From: Bradyrhizobium sp. in8p8
Lineage (GTDB): Bacteria; Pseudomonadota; Alphaproteobacteria; Rhizobiales; Xanthobacteraceae
Length of the DNA: 64,000 bases
Assembly (NCBI RefSeq): GCF_000426845.1
Contig: NZ_AUGD01000001.1
Span: forward strand, 1,051,680-1,115,679
Direction of reading: 5' to 3'
Shown here: piece by piece, positions 1 to 8,260 of the stretch
How positions within the stretch are numbered: position 1 is the stretch's first letter
Layout: each line of letters starts with the position of its first letter
The notes under the pieces: model-generated
Seen by the model: the letters and a program-made list of their open reading frames with translations, nothing else
Databases searched by the model: none
What the model was told of the DNA's origin: nothing
Made by a program: the position numbers and the translations under genes

Positions 1-2
1 TC

Positions 3-125
3 AACTCGATTCTCACCAAGCTGCTGCCGCTCGGCGACGATGTCGGTTTCATCTGCGGCCACGGCGCCGGCTCGAGCATCGGCCAGGAGCGGATGACCAA
101 TCCGTTCATCACCGGCGAGATGTAA
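3..125 (+). CDS. MBL-fold metallo-hydrolase, C-terminal fragment
   Basis: Only the last 40 codons are in the window; the gene enters from the left edge and stops with TAA. The fragment contains [17 protein letters not shown], which matches the C-terminal signature of the glyoxalase-II-like metallo-beta-lactamase-fold hydrolases (GHG.GS.IG.E...NPF). The His of GHG is normally a zinc ligand in this family. The substrate cannot be inferred from the tail. A thioesterase or hydroxyacylglutathione hydrolase-like role is usual for the family. Confidence 0.75.
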   Translation, partial: NSILTKLLPLGDDVGFICGHGAGSSIGQERMTNPFITGEM

Positions 126-194
126 GCGCTACGCGATGGCGGCCACCGCGCCGCCGTCTCGAACTCCGCCGTCATTTCGGGACGACCGCGGGGG

Positions 195-1379
195 CTACTT
201 CATCAAGCCCGCTGCCGTCAGCGCCCGCGTGATGATCTGACCGATATCCAAGCCGCCTGTCTTCTCGCGCTGCGGCTCGACCGGCGCTTCGGCAATCGTG
301 GTGCGGATCGAGCGGGCGAGATGCGGCGCGGAGGTCAGCGCCGGCTTCGTTGCAGGCTTTGTCGCGGGTTTGGCTTCCGCCTTTGCGGCGTCGGCAATCC
401 AACCGGTGAGGCCGAAGAACTTTGCGATATGGTAGGATGAGGAAATGCCGGCCTCGATCAGGAATGCGCCTTCGACGCCGTAGCGCTGATCGTTGTCGGC
501 AAGGCCAAGCGGCGTGCCGTGCGCCATGTCGGTGATGGCATAGGACTCGACCAGCGTCTCGCCGTCCCTGTCCCACCACGCCTGGCGCGGATAGCCGTCG
601 ACGATCGTCTCCGCCATCGGCGCGTCAACGGACAGATCGTGCAAATCCAGCCATTGCTTGACGATCTCATTGGCATTGCCGGGATTGACGGTGCGGTCGG
701 CGCTGCCGTGCCAGACCGAGACCTTCGGCCAGGGCCCCCGATGATCGGAGGCGCTGCGCACGAGGTCGCCGAGTTCGCGCGCCGGACGCGCGGGCGAATG
801 GAACATGCCGTCGAGCGCCTCGCGCAGATTGGAGGCGATGCCATAGGGCAGTCCGGCAATGACCGCGCCGGCCGCAAAGACTTCCGGATAGGTCGCGAGC
901 ATCACCGACGTCATGCCGCCGCCGGCCGACAGGCCGGTGATGAAGACGCGCTTGGGGTCGATGCGATGCGCTTTCACCATGTACGCGATCATCTCGCGGA
1001 TCGAGCGCGGCTCGCCGCTGTCCCGCGCGGTGTCTTCAGGATTGAACCAGTTGAAGCAGGTGTTGGCGTTGTTGGCGCGCTGCTGCTGGGGCATCACCAG
1101 CGCAAAGCCATAGTGTCTTGCCAGCGTCGACCAGCCCGCGCCGAGGTCGTAAGCGGCCGCCGTCTGCCCGCAGCCATGCAGCACGACGACGAGCGCGCGC
1201 GGCTTCTGCCATTCGGCCGGCACGAACGCGAACATGCGCAAGGCGCCGGGATTGTCACCGAAATCCGTGACCTCTTGCAGCGGACTGGATGAATCCGGGC
1301 TGCGGCCTGGCCCGGCAAAACGCAGTCCGTCCAGCCTGGGCAGGCGTCTCAAGAGATCGATGTTCTTGGCTAGCGACAC
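195..1379 (-). CDS. PHB depolymerase family esterase
   Basis: A 394-residue alpha/beta-hydrolase of the extracellular-type PHB depolymerase/feruloyl esterase family. The oxyanion-hole region VVVLHGCGQT lies near residues 64-73 and the nucleophile elbow GLSAGG near 149-154. A later Asp (SADRTVNPGNA region) and a His (DMAHGTPLG) are placed to complete the triad. I chose the GTG at 1379 because AGGAAG lies six bases upstream and the protein then begins SLAKNIDLLRRLPRLD, a common start in this family. A TTG at 1418 would add 13 residues. No clear signal peptide is present, so export is unproven. The likely substrate is a polyester or ester-linked plant material. The Ala/Lys/Pro-rich tail near residues 330-360 is a low-complexity linker. 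Confidence 0.85.
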   Translation of the reverse strand: MSLAKNIDLLRRLPRLDGLRFAGPGRSPDSSSPLQEVTDFGDNPGALRMFAFVPAEWQKPRALVVVLHGCGQTAAAYDLGAGWSTLARHYGFALVMPQQQRANNANTCFNWFNPEDTARDSGEPRSIREMIAYMVKAHRIDPKRVFITGLSAGGGMTSVMLATYPEVFAAGAVIAGLPYGIASNLREALDGMFHSPARPARELGDLVRSASDHRGPWPKVSVWHGSADRTVNPGNANEIVKQWLDLHDLSVDAPMAETIVDGYPRQAWWDRDGETLVESYAITDMAHGTPLGLADNDQRYGVEGAFLIEAGISSSYHIAKFFGLTGWIADAAKAEAKPATKPATKPALTSAPHLARSIRTTIAEAPVEPQREKTGGLDIGQIITRALTAAGLMK

Positions 1380-1519
1380 GGCGGCTTCCTGGTGGGCGAC
1401 GTTCAACGTCCAGCCCAAGCAGATAGTTGCTGCGCTGCAAAATAAAAAGGCCGTGCGCGGTCAATCGCGGCGAAAAGCGCGGAAATGGCGCCGAATCTGC
1501 ACGTATTAACCGCAATGCC

Positions 1520-2932
1520 TCAACTTCTTGCTCCGGCGCGGCGAGTCCACAGCAGAAACGTGGCGCAGATCATGATGAATGTCACAAACAGGGCGAGCGA
1601 TACCAGGAATCCCGCGCGCGCTGATTGCAGCGCTTCGCCCGCGAAGAACACCGCGCCGATTGCGGCCACACCGGCCGCATTTCCGATCTGCGCCGTCGTG
1701 CCGTACATGCCGGAGGCCGAGCCTGCGGCACCAGGTTTTACGGTCGAAAGCACGGCCCCGGACAGTGGCGCCATCACCAGACCCTGACCATAGCCGAAGA
1801 TGATCATGGTAAGCGCCAGCGCAAGCGCCGTCGGCTGCTCGGCATGGACCGAAACGATCGCGAGCGCCGCGAGGCCTACGATCTGAAGTGCGCAGCCTTC
1901 GAGCAGAACCTTGGTGCCGCGATGGCGCGCCCGCACCCCGCTGTGGCGCGAAGCCGCGACGAATGCAATCGCGAGCGGAATGAATGCCATGCCGGCTGCG
2001 AGCGGCGGGATGTTCAGGCCACGCTGCATGAACAGCGTCATCACCAGATAGAACGAGAGATTGGCGAAGAAGAAAAAGAACACGGCGCCGAGACCGCGCA
2101 TGAAGGCGGCGTCCGCCAGCAGCGCGAGATCGATCAGCGGCATGCCGCCGGCGCGTGCGACCGCCTGCTCCAGCTTCAGGAACGCAATGAGAATCAAGCC
2201 TCCGATGGCCATCATCGCCCAGAGCCAGGGCGCCCAGCCGACATCGTGCCCGAACAGCAACGGACCGATCAGGCACAACAGTCCCGCGAACAGCACCACG
2301 CTGCCCTTGATGTCGAGCTTCGTGTCGGCGCGGCGCGATGTCGATGGCATGATGCGCCAGGCCGCGGCCGCGATGACGAGGCCGCACGGCACGTTGATGA
2401 AGAATACCGAGCGCCAGCCGGTGCCGGCGAGATCGACCGTGAGCAGAAGGCCACCGAGCAGGAGGCCCGCGGCGCCGGCAAGCCCGAGCACGATGCCGTA
2501 AACGGCGAAGGCGCGATTGCGCGCCTCGTCAGTGAACAGCAGATGCAGCATCGCCAGCACCTGAGGCACCATCAGCGCCGCGGTGGCGCCCTGCGCCAGC
2601 CGCGCGATGATCAGTTCGAGGCCGGATTGCGCGAGGCCGCACCACAGCGAGGTCAGGGTGAAGCCGAGCACGCCCGCCAGGAACAGGTTCTTGGTGCCGT
2701 GAATGTCGCCGAGGCGGCCGCCGGTGACGACGAGGGTCGCATAGGCGATCAGATAGATCGCCACGACGGACTCGATCTCTGCCGACGTCGCGTGCAGGTC
2801 GATGGCGATTGTGGGAATGGCAACGTTGACCACGAAGGCATCGACGCCGAGCATGAACTGGGCGGCCACGACGATGGCCAGCACCCACCAGCGGCAGGAC
2901 GAATCGATTTGCCTTGTGACGATCTGGTGCAT
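1520..2932 (-). CDS. MFS transporter, DHA2 (EmrB/QacA-like) family
   Basis: A 470-residue integral membrane protein with about 13-14 hydrophobic segments. Segment 1 is followed by DAFVVNVAIPTI, the motif characteristic of the 14-TM DHA2 drug:H+ antiporters, and the loop 2-3 motif is GGRLGDIHG. It probably exports a drug or metabolite by proton exchange across the inner membrane. I took the ATG at 2932 (MHQIVTRQ) because the protein then starts just before TM1; an in-frame start at 2980 would add a non-conserved 16 residues. It is transcribed away from the LLM oxidoreductase at 3124, leaving a roughly 190-bp divergent promoter region. The substrate is unknown. Confidence 0.85.
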   Translation of the reverse strand: MHQIVTRQIDSSCRWWVLAIVVAAQFMLGVDAFVVNVAIPTIAIDLHATSAEIESVVAIYLIAYATLVVTGGRLGDIHGTKNLFLAGVLGFTLTSLWCGLAQSGLELIIARLAQGATAALMVPQVLAMLHLLFTDEARNRAFAVYGIVLGLAGAAGLLLGGLLLTVDLAGTGWRSVFFINVPCGLVIAAAAWRIMPSTSRRADTKLDIKGSVVLFAGLLCLIGPLLFGHDVGWAPWLWAMMAIGGLILIAFLKLEQAVARAGGMPLIDLALLADAAFMRGLGAVFFFFFANLSFYLVMTLFMQRGLNIPPLAAGMAFIPLAIAFVAASRHSGVRARHRGTKVLLEGCALQIVGLAALAIVSVHAEQPTALALALTMIIFGYGQGLVMAPLSGAVLSTVKPGAAGSASGMYGTTAQIGNAAGVAAIGAVFFAGEALQSARAGFLVSLALFVTFIMICATFLLWTRRAGARS

Positions 2933-3123
2933 TGGCGCACGGCTCTGGAACCTGTCTGTTCTCAGGATTTCAGATCGCACAGGGCGCCGCGATTACCTCG
3001 CAGGTAAGGACGCTGCACGCATGACCGCATTCCGCCGCACGGGACATCGCGCGATTGCGTTCGTGCCATGAGACACGTAGCCTCATCGGCTCAACAAACA
3101 GAAAATCAGCCGGAGAGAACCCC

Positions 3124-4359
3124 ATGGCGCGCCTGAAGTTCGGAGCCTTCCTTGCCCCGCATCATCCGATCGGGGAGCATCCGATGCTGCAGTTCCGGCG
3201 CGATCTGGACCTCGTCGAGCAGCTGGACGCGCTCGGCTATGACGAGTTCTGGTGCGGCGAGCATCATTCCTCCGGCTGGGAGATGATCGCTTCGCCCGAG
3301 ATGTTCCTGGCTGCGGCCGGCGAGCGCACCAAGCGAATCAAGCTTGGCACCGGCGTGGTGTCGCTGCCCTATCACCATCCCTTCAACGTCGCGCAGCGCA
3401 TGGTGCAGCTCGACCACATGACCGGCGGCCGCGCCATCTTCGGCTCCGGACCGGGCGCGCTCGCCTCGGATGCGCACACGCTCGGCATCGATCCGATGAC
3501 GCAGCGCGACCGCCAGGACGAGGCCATCGGCATCATCCGCCGCCTCTTCAACGGCGAGCGCGTCACCGCCAAGAGCGACTGGTTCACGATGAACGATGCC
3601 GCGCTGCAGATCCTGCCCTTGCAGGAGGAGATGCCGTTCGTGGTCGCCTCGCAGATCTCGCCGTCGGGCATGACGCTGGCCGGAAAATACGGCATCGGCA
3701 TCATCTCGCTGGGATCGATGACGACGCAGGGGCTGATGTCGCTGCAGCAGCAATGGCAGTTCGCCGAGGATGCCGCCAAGAAGCACGGCACCACGGTGAG
3801 CCGTGCCGACTGGCGCGTGCTGCTGACCTTCCACATCGCCGAGACCCGCGAACAGGCACGCAAGGAGGCGGGCGCCGGGCTGATGCGCTGGCACAACGAA
3901 TATAACGTCGGCACGCTGCAGCGGCCGGGCCTCACGGCATTCTCCTCGCCCGACGAGGCCGTCGACAAGACCGCCTTCGTCGAAGGCGCGGCATCCACGA
4001 TCGGCACGCCCGACGATCTCGTCAAGACGATCAAGAACGTGATGCAGGTTTCCGGCGGCGTCGGCGCCATCATCGGCTTCGTGCACGACTGGGCCAATCC
4101 GGAGAACACCCGCAGGAGCTGGGACATGGTGGCGCGCTATGTCGTGCCGGAGATCAACGGCTACATCGACGGCCTGCGCAGCTCGCAGAAATTCGTGATC
4201 GAGAACCGCGCGATCTTCGAACGCGCAGGGCAGGCCGTGATGGCGAAGATCATGGAGAACGAGAAGGCCGCCGAGGCACTGAAGGTCACCGGCCCCGGCC
4301 GTGTCGCCATTCCCGCCGTCAACGCGCCGGATCTGCAAAAGGAAGCCGCGAAGCGATAG
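3124..4359 (+). CDS. LLM class flavin-dependent oxidoreductase
   Basis: A 411-residue luciferase-like monooxygenase (TIM barrel using reduced FMN). It begins MARLKFGAFLAPHHPIGEHP and contains WCGEHHSSGWEM, a typical LLM active-site segment with a His pair, plus the LGTGVVSLPYHHPF strand-loop. The ATG at 3124 has GGAGAG about seven bases upstream, whereas the in-frame extension to 3055 has no such site. It probably hydroxylates or oxidises a small organic compound with flavin supplied by a separate reductase. The adjoining P450 and SDR suggest a catabolic or detoxification cluster, but no substrate can be named. Confidence 0.88.
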   Translation: MARLKFGAFLAPHHPIGEHPMLQFRRDLDLVEQLDALGYDEFWCGEHHSSGWEMIASPEMFLAAAGERTKRIKLGTGVVSLPYHHPFNVAQRMVQLDHMTGGRAIFGSGPGALASDAHTLGIDPMTQRDRQDEAIGIIRRLFNGERVTAKSDWFTMNDAALQILPLQEEMPFVVASQISPSGMTLAGKYGIGIISLGSMTTQGLMSLQQQWQFAEDAAKKHGTTVSRADWRVLLTFHIAETREQARKEAGAGLMRWHNEYNVGTLQRPGLTAFSSPDEAVDKTAFVEGAASTIGTPDDLVKTIKNVMQVSGGVGAIIGFVHDWANPENTRRSWDMVARYVVPEINGYIDGLRSSQKFVIENRAIFERAGQAVMAKIMENEKAAEALKVTGPGRVAIPAVNAPDLQKEAAKR

Positions 4360-4371
4360 GGAGAATGCCCG

Positions 4372-4403
4372 GTCGTCATCCCGGCAAAAGCCGGGACGAC
4401 GAT
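4372..4403. repeat. Palindromic intergenic repeat, possible terminator
   Basis: Arms GTCGTCATCCCGGC and GCCGGGACGACGAT flank a four-base AAAA loop, giving a near-perfect 14-bp stem just after the LLM gene stop. This unit is of the kind found repeatedly between Bradyrhizobium genes. There is no T-tract, so it is more likely a dispersed repeat than a classical terminator. Confidence 0.7.
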
Positions 4404-4494
4404 GGTGAGGTGACGTTATCGTGCACGGGAGACCGCCGCGCCAGCCTGCCCGGATGTGCTATCCTGGCAAGGCCAGCCAACCGGAGCAATCGTC

Positions 4495-5871
4495 ATGTCG
4501 ATGCAGAATGTGGCCGCCCCTGCGTTTCCGTTCACCCCGCCGCGACGCAATGAGCTGACCCACATCCCCGGGGACGAAGGCTGGCCGATCATCGGCAAGA
4601 CCTTTCAGGTGCTCGCCGATCCCAAGGGCCATGTCGAAGCGAACGGCGCCAAATACGGCCTGGTCTACCGCACTCACTTTTTCGGCGAGACCAATGTCGT
4701 GCTGCTCGGGCCCGAGGCCAACGAGCTCGTGCTGTTCGACCAGCAGAAGCTGTTCTCCTCGACGCACGGTTGGAACAAGGTTCTCGGCCTGCTGTTTCCG
4801 CGCGGATTGATGCTGCTCGACTTCGACGAGCACCGGCTGCATCGCAAGGCGCTGTCGGTCGCGTTCAAGTCGGGGCCGATGAAATCCTATCTCGGCGATC
4901 TCGATCGCGGCATTTCCGCGCGCGTCGCGAAGTGGAAGGCACGACCCGGCGAGATGCAGCTCTATCCGGCGATGAAGCAGCTCACGCTCGATCTCGCCGC
5001 GGCTTCGTTCCTCGGCACCGATATCGGGCCGGAGGTCGAGGAGATCAACCGCGCCTTTGTCGATATGGTCGCCGCCTCCGTGTCGCCGGTCCGCCACCCC
5101 TTGCCCGGCACCCAGATGGCGCGAGGGGTGAAGGGACGCAAGCGCATCGTCGCCTATTTCCGGGAGCAGATTCCGCTGCGCCGCGGCAATCACGGCGGCG
5201 ACGATCTGTTCTCGCAGCTCTGCCGCGCCACCCATGAGGATGGCGCGCTGCTCTCGGAGCAGGACATCATCGATCACATGAGCTTCCTGATGATGGCGGC
5301 GCACGACACGCTGACTTCGTCGCTGACTTCCTTCATCGGCGAGCTCGCCGCCAACCCTGAATGGCAGGACAAGTTGCGCGCGGAAGTGCTCGCGCTCGGC
5401 CTTGCGCCGGATGCGCCGAGCAGCTTCGACGATCTCGAAAAGATGCCGCTGACGGAGATGGCCTTCAAGGAAGCGCTGCGGATCAAGCCGCCGGTACCCT
5501 CGATGCCGCGGCGTGCGATGCGCGATTTCACCTTCAAGGGCTTCAAGGTGCCGGCCGGTACCGCCGTCGGCATCAATCCGCTCTATACACACCACATGAA
5601 GGACATCTGGCCGGAGCCGGAGCGCTTCGATCCGCTGCGATTCACCGAGGAAGCGCAACGCAACCGTCACCGCTTCGCCTTCGTCCCGTTCGGCGGCGGC
5701 GCGCACATGTGTCTCGGCCTGCACTTCGCCTATATGCAGGCGAAGTGCTTCGCGCGGCACTTTCTGCAGAACATAGAGGTGTCGCTCGCGCCCGGCTACA
5801 AGCCGGACTGGCAGATGTGGCCGATCCCGAAGCCTCGGGATGGGCTGCGGGTGAGCGTGAAGCCTGCTTGA
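4495..5871 (+). CDS. Cytochrome P450
   Basis: A 458-residue soluble bacterial P450. The heme-binding loop FGGGAHMCLG carries the ligand Cys at about residue 406. The K-helix ExxR is EALR (KEALRIKPP) and the I-helix oxygen-activation motif is AAHDT. The N-terminus has a proline-rich entry (HIPGDEGWPIIG) without a membrane anchor, so it is cytosolic and needs a separate ferredoxin or flavodoxin system. None is encoded nearby. Overall layout resembles CYP120/CYP26-like enzymes that act on hydrophobic substrates, but that is only a resemblance. The start is the ATG at 4495 (MSMQN). Confidence 0.9.
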   Translation: MSMQNVAAPAFPFTPPRRNELTHIPGDEGWPIIGKTFQVLADPKGHVEANGAKYGLVYRTHFFGETNVVLLGPEANELVLFDQQKLFSSTHGWNKVLGLLFPRGLMLLDFDEHRLHRKALSVAFKSGPMKSYLGDLDRGISARVAKWKARPGEMQLYPAMKQLTLDLAAASFLGTDIGPEVEEINRAFVDMVAASVSPVRHPLPGTQMARGVKGRKRIVAYFREQIPLRRGNHGGDDLFSQLCRATHEDGALLSEQDIIDHMSFLMMAAHDTLTSSLTSFIGELAANPEWQDKLRAEVLALGLAPDAPSSFDDLEKMPLTEMAFKEALRIKPPVPSMPRRAMRDFTFKGFKVPAGTAVGINPLYTHHMKDIWPEPERFDPLRFTEEAQRNRHRFAFVPFGGGAHMCLGLHFAYMQAKCFARHFLQNIEVSLAPGYKPDWQMWPIPKPRDGLRVSVKPA

Positions 5872-5880
5872 GTCAACTCC

Positions 5881-5979
5881 GTCATTCTGCGGCGCACGAA
5901 CTGCGAACCATGGTGCGCAATTGCGCACCTGAGAATCTCGAGGTTGCGGGTTCGATGCTTCGCATCGCCCCGGAATGAC
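5881..5979. repeat. Bradyrhizobium-type imperfect palindromic repeat
   Basis: The unit runs from GTCATTC (5881-5887) to its inverse GAATGAC (5973-5979). Inside is a perfect 18-bp palindrome GGTGCGCAATTGCGCACC at 5912-5929 and a small hairpin GATGCTTCGCATC. It fills the space between the convergent P450 and SDR genes and could fold as a cruciform or as RNA. It is a dispersed intergenic repeat, not a gene. Confidence 0.75.
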
Positions 5980-5991
5980 AGCAGATATCGA

Positions 5992-6831
5992 CTACGCGCC
6001 CTGATCGAACGCCTTGCGCAGCGCCACGTAACCCTGCTGCTGCTGGCTCCAGTTGCGGCCGCCGGTCATGGCGCCGTCGACGACGAGGTCGTGGCCGTTG
6101 ACGAAGCTGGACTCGTCGCTGGCCAGGAACACCGCGGCATGGGCGATGTCGTCGGGAAGGCCGGCACGCGGGATCGGCTGCGCGGTCTTGTAGACCTCGC
6201 GCATCACCGCCGGCGTCTTCTCCGCTGCATCGATCGAGAGCCCCAGCGCCTTGCCGAAGATGCCTGTCGCAATCGCGCCGGGCGAGATCGAGTTGACGCG
6301 CACGTTGGACTCGCCAAGCTCCATGGCCACGCATTTGGTGAGATGGATCACCGCTGCCTTCGCCGCGCTGTAGACCATTGAGGACGAGAAGCCGGCGAGG
6401 CGGCCGGCGATGCTGCCATTGTTGATGATGCTGCCCGCCTCCTGCTTCTTCATGTAGGGCGCGGCGTGCTTCATCCCGAGCATGACGCTGCGCACCAGCG
6501 TCGCCATTGCCGCATCGAACCGCTCGGCCTCGAGGCCTTCGATGCCGCCGGTCTGCGCCGGCCCCCCGGCATTGTTGAACAGGCAATCGATCCTGCCGAA
6601 TTTATCCACTGCGAGCGCGATCAGCGCCTGCATCTGCGCTTCGACCGTGACATCGGTCTGACGGAAGATGCAGTTGGCTCCGAGCTGCTTCGCCAGCGCC
6701 TCGCCTTCCGGTAGACGCCGCCCAGCGATCACAATTTTGGCACCTTCGGCAACGAAGACTTCCGCAGTGCGCAATCCGATCCCGCTGGTCGCGCCCGTGA
6801 TCACCGCAACCTTGCCGTCCAGCCTGCCCAT
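5992..6831 (-). CDS. Short-chain dehydrogenase/reductase (SDR)
   Basis: A 279-residue classical SDR. The cofactor motif TGATSGIG is at residues 12-19, NNAG at 86-89, catalytic Ser at about 140, Tyr154 and Lys158 in YSAAK. It should oxidise or reduce an alcohol/ketone pair. The early Arg pair after strand 2 (AGRR) is compatible with NADP(H), but this is not decisive. The ATG at 6831 gives the standard MGRLDGKVAVITG start; an upstream in-frame extension to 6918 is not family-like. It is convergent with the P450 gene across a palindromic repeat. Confidence 0.9.
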   Translation of the reverse strand: MGRLDGKVAVITGATSGIGLRTAEVFVAEGAKIVIAGRRLPEGEALAKQLGANCIFRQTDVTVEAQMQALIALAVDKFGRIDCLFNNAGGPAQTGGIEGLEAERFDAAMATLVRSVMLGMKHAAPYMKKQEAGSIINNGSIAGRLAGFSSSMVYSAAKAAVIHLTKCVAMELGESNVRVNSISPGAIATGIFGKALGLSIDAAEKTPAVMREVYKTAQPIPRAGLPDDIAHAAVFLASDESSFVNGHDLVVDGAMTGGRNWSQQQQGYVALRKAFDQGA

Positions 6832-7002
6832 GAGATGTTCCTGTTTTGAGCGATTGATGTCGAGTGACGAATGTCGGCCATCGCCAGAGCAACCACTATC
6901 CCTGTCCGCGTCCGCCAAGGCAAGCTATGCTTGTGCAGGCGGCATGCGTAACATCCTCACGGGCCGCCCGATTTTCGAACGCCTCTCGCGAGCGGGCTGC
7001 GC

Positions 7003-7968
7003 ATGGGGAAGCTGATCGAAGAGTTTCGCAAAGGCTGGCAGGGCGCCGCACCGCCCTCGCTCGGTTTGAGCATCTCCTTTGCGGTGATCTGCCTGTTGGG
7101 CGCGACCCTGGTGCGCTGGGGTCTCGCTCATGTACGCCCCGACATCTACTTTACGCCGTACTTCCCGGCCGTCTTCTTTGCCGCTGCGCTAGGCGGATTC
7201 CGTATCGGCGTGGTGACGGCGCTGGTCGGCGGCGTGCTCGGAGTCGTCCTGAATTTCGGTGATGCCTTTGCCGATCGTGCGCGGTTCGCTCTGCTCGCGC
7301 TTTACTGGGCCGTCTGCGCGATGACCATCTGGGGAGTCGAGCACTATCGCACCATGCTGGCTGAGCAGCGCCGGATCTCCAAACGCCTGATCGAGGAGGA
7401 AGAGTATCGCAAGCTGCTGGTCGACGAGCTTCAGCACCGCTTGAAGAACAAGCTGTCGACGGTGCATGCCGTGCTGCATCAGGTCCTGCACGACCAGCCG
7501 CAGGTCTGGGCGCGGATCGATCCCCGGCTGCGCTCGCTGGCCGCAACCGACGATTTGATCTCGCGGATCGACAAGGCCGGCTGCGACATCCGCGACCTCC
7601 TGATCTCCGAGCTCGGCCCTTACGGCCATGTCCGCTTCACGCTCAACGGCGATCGATTGTTCCTGCCGCCGAAGCTCGCGGTCACGCTGTCATTGATGTT
7701 TCACGAGCTCGCCACCAATGCGGGCAAGTACGGCGCATTCTCCTCTCCGCGCGGTCTGCTGCAGGTGTCCTGGACCGTCAGCGAGGACCGCCTGACCATC
7801 ACCTGGGACGAAACAGAGGGGCCGAGCGTGGACAAGGTGTCCGAGCCCGGCTTCGGCACCAAGCTGCTGAAGTCGGCGCTTTCCGCCTTCGAAGGCAGAA
7901 CAGAGATCTCCTACCTGAAGACCGGGCTCCATTGCATCATGCAATGCCGGATCCCGCGAAGCGGCTAA
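7003..7968 (+). CDS. Membrane HWE-type sensor histidine kinase
   Basis: A 321-residue kinase. About four hydrophobic helices occupy residues 20-112, followed by a coiled linker and a dimerisation/phosphoacceptor helix DELQHRLKNKLSTVHAV (His145). The ATPase domain has HELATNAGKYGAFS (N-box, Asn239) and ITWDE, matching HWE/HisKA_2 kinases common in Rhizobiales. The short membrane region FTPYFPAVFFAAALGG resembles DUF4118/MASE-like sensors. It lacks a fused receiver, so its partner regulator must be elsewhere. Signal and output are unknown, but such kinases often feed general-stress or light responses. Confidence 0.85.
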   Translation: MGKLIEEFRKGWQGAAPPSLGLSISFAVICLLGATLVRWGLAHVRPDIYFTPYFPAVFFAAALGGFRIGVVTALVGGVLGVVLNFGDAFADRARFALLALYWAVCAMTIWGVEHYRTMLAEQRRISKRLIEEEEYRKLLVDELQHRLKNKLSTVHAVLHQVLHDQPQVWARIDPRLRSLAATDDLISRIDKAGCDIRDLLISELGPYGHVRFTLNGDRLFLPPKLAVTLSLMFHELATNAGKYGAFSSPRGLLQVSWTVSEDRLTITWDETEGPSVDKVSEPGFGTKLLKSALSAFEGRTEISYLKTGLHCIMQCRIPRSG

Positions 7969-8260
7969 CGCAAGGCCGGTCGACCGGACCACCGGAGTTT
8001 CCGCAGCGTCACGGCCAGGCTGCATCCGATCGACCTCGTCAAAATGCTACCCACGACGCCAACGAAAACCAAGCGCGCGCACGTCACGCAGTTTCGTTAT
8101 GCGCGTTGACCCTCTGTTAATGACGATCGTCGGCGCGCATCGCATCGCCGCAAGTTTTCTCCAAAACACCCCCGTATTTCTCCGGACCCCTTAACCAAAC
8201 TTAAGAGGGAACCGCGGAAGATCGCGCCCATTGCAAAGGCGCGCTGAAACAACAAGATTC

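Noticed and set aside
1506..3007. Long overlapping ORFs on the plus strand opposite the MFS gene
   Set aside because: High-GC shadow frames rich in Arg, His and Gln, with no domain; the MFS protein in the minus strand explains the region.
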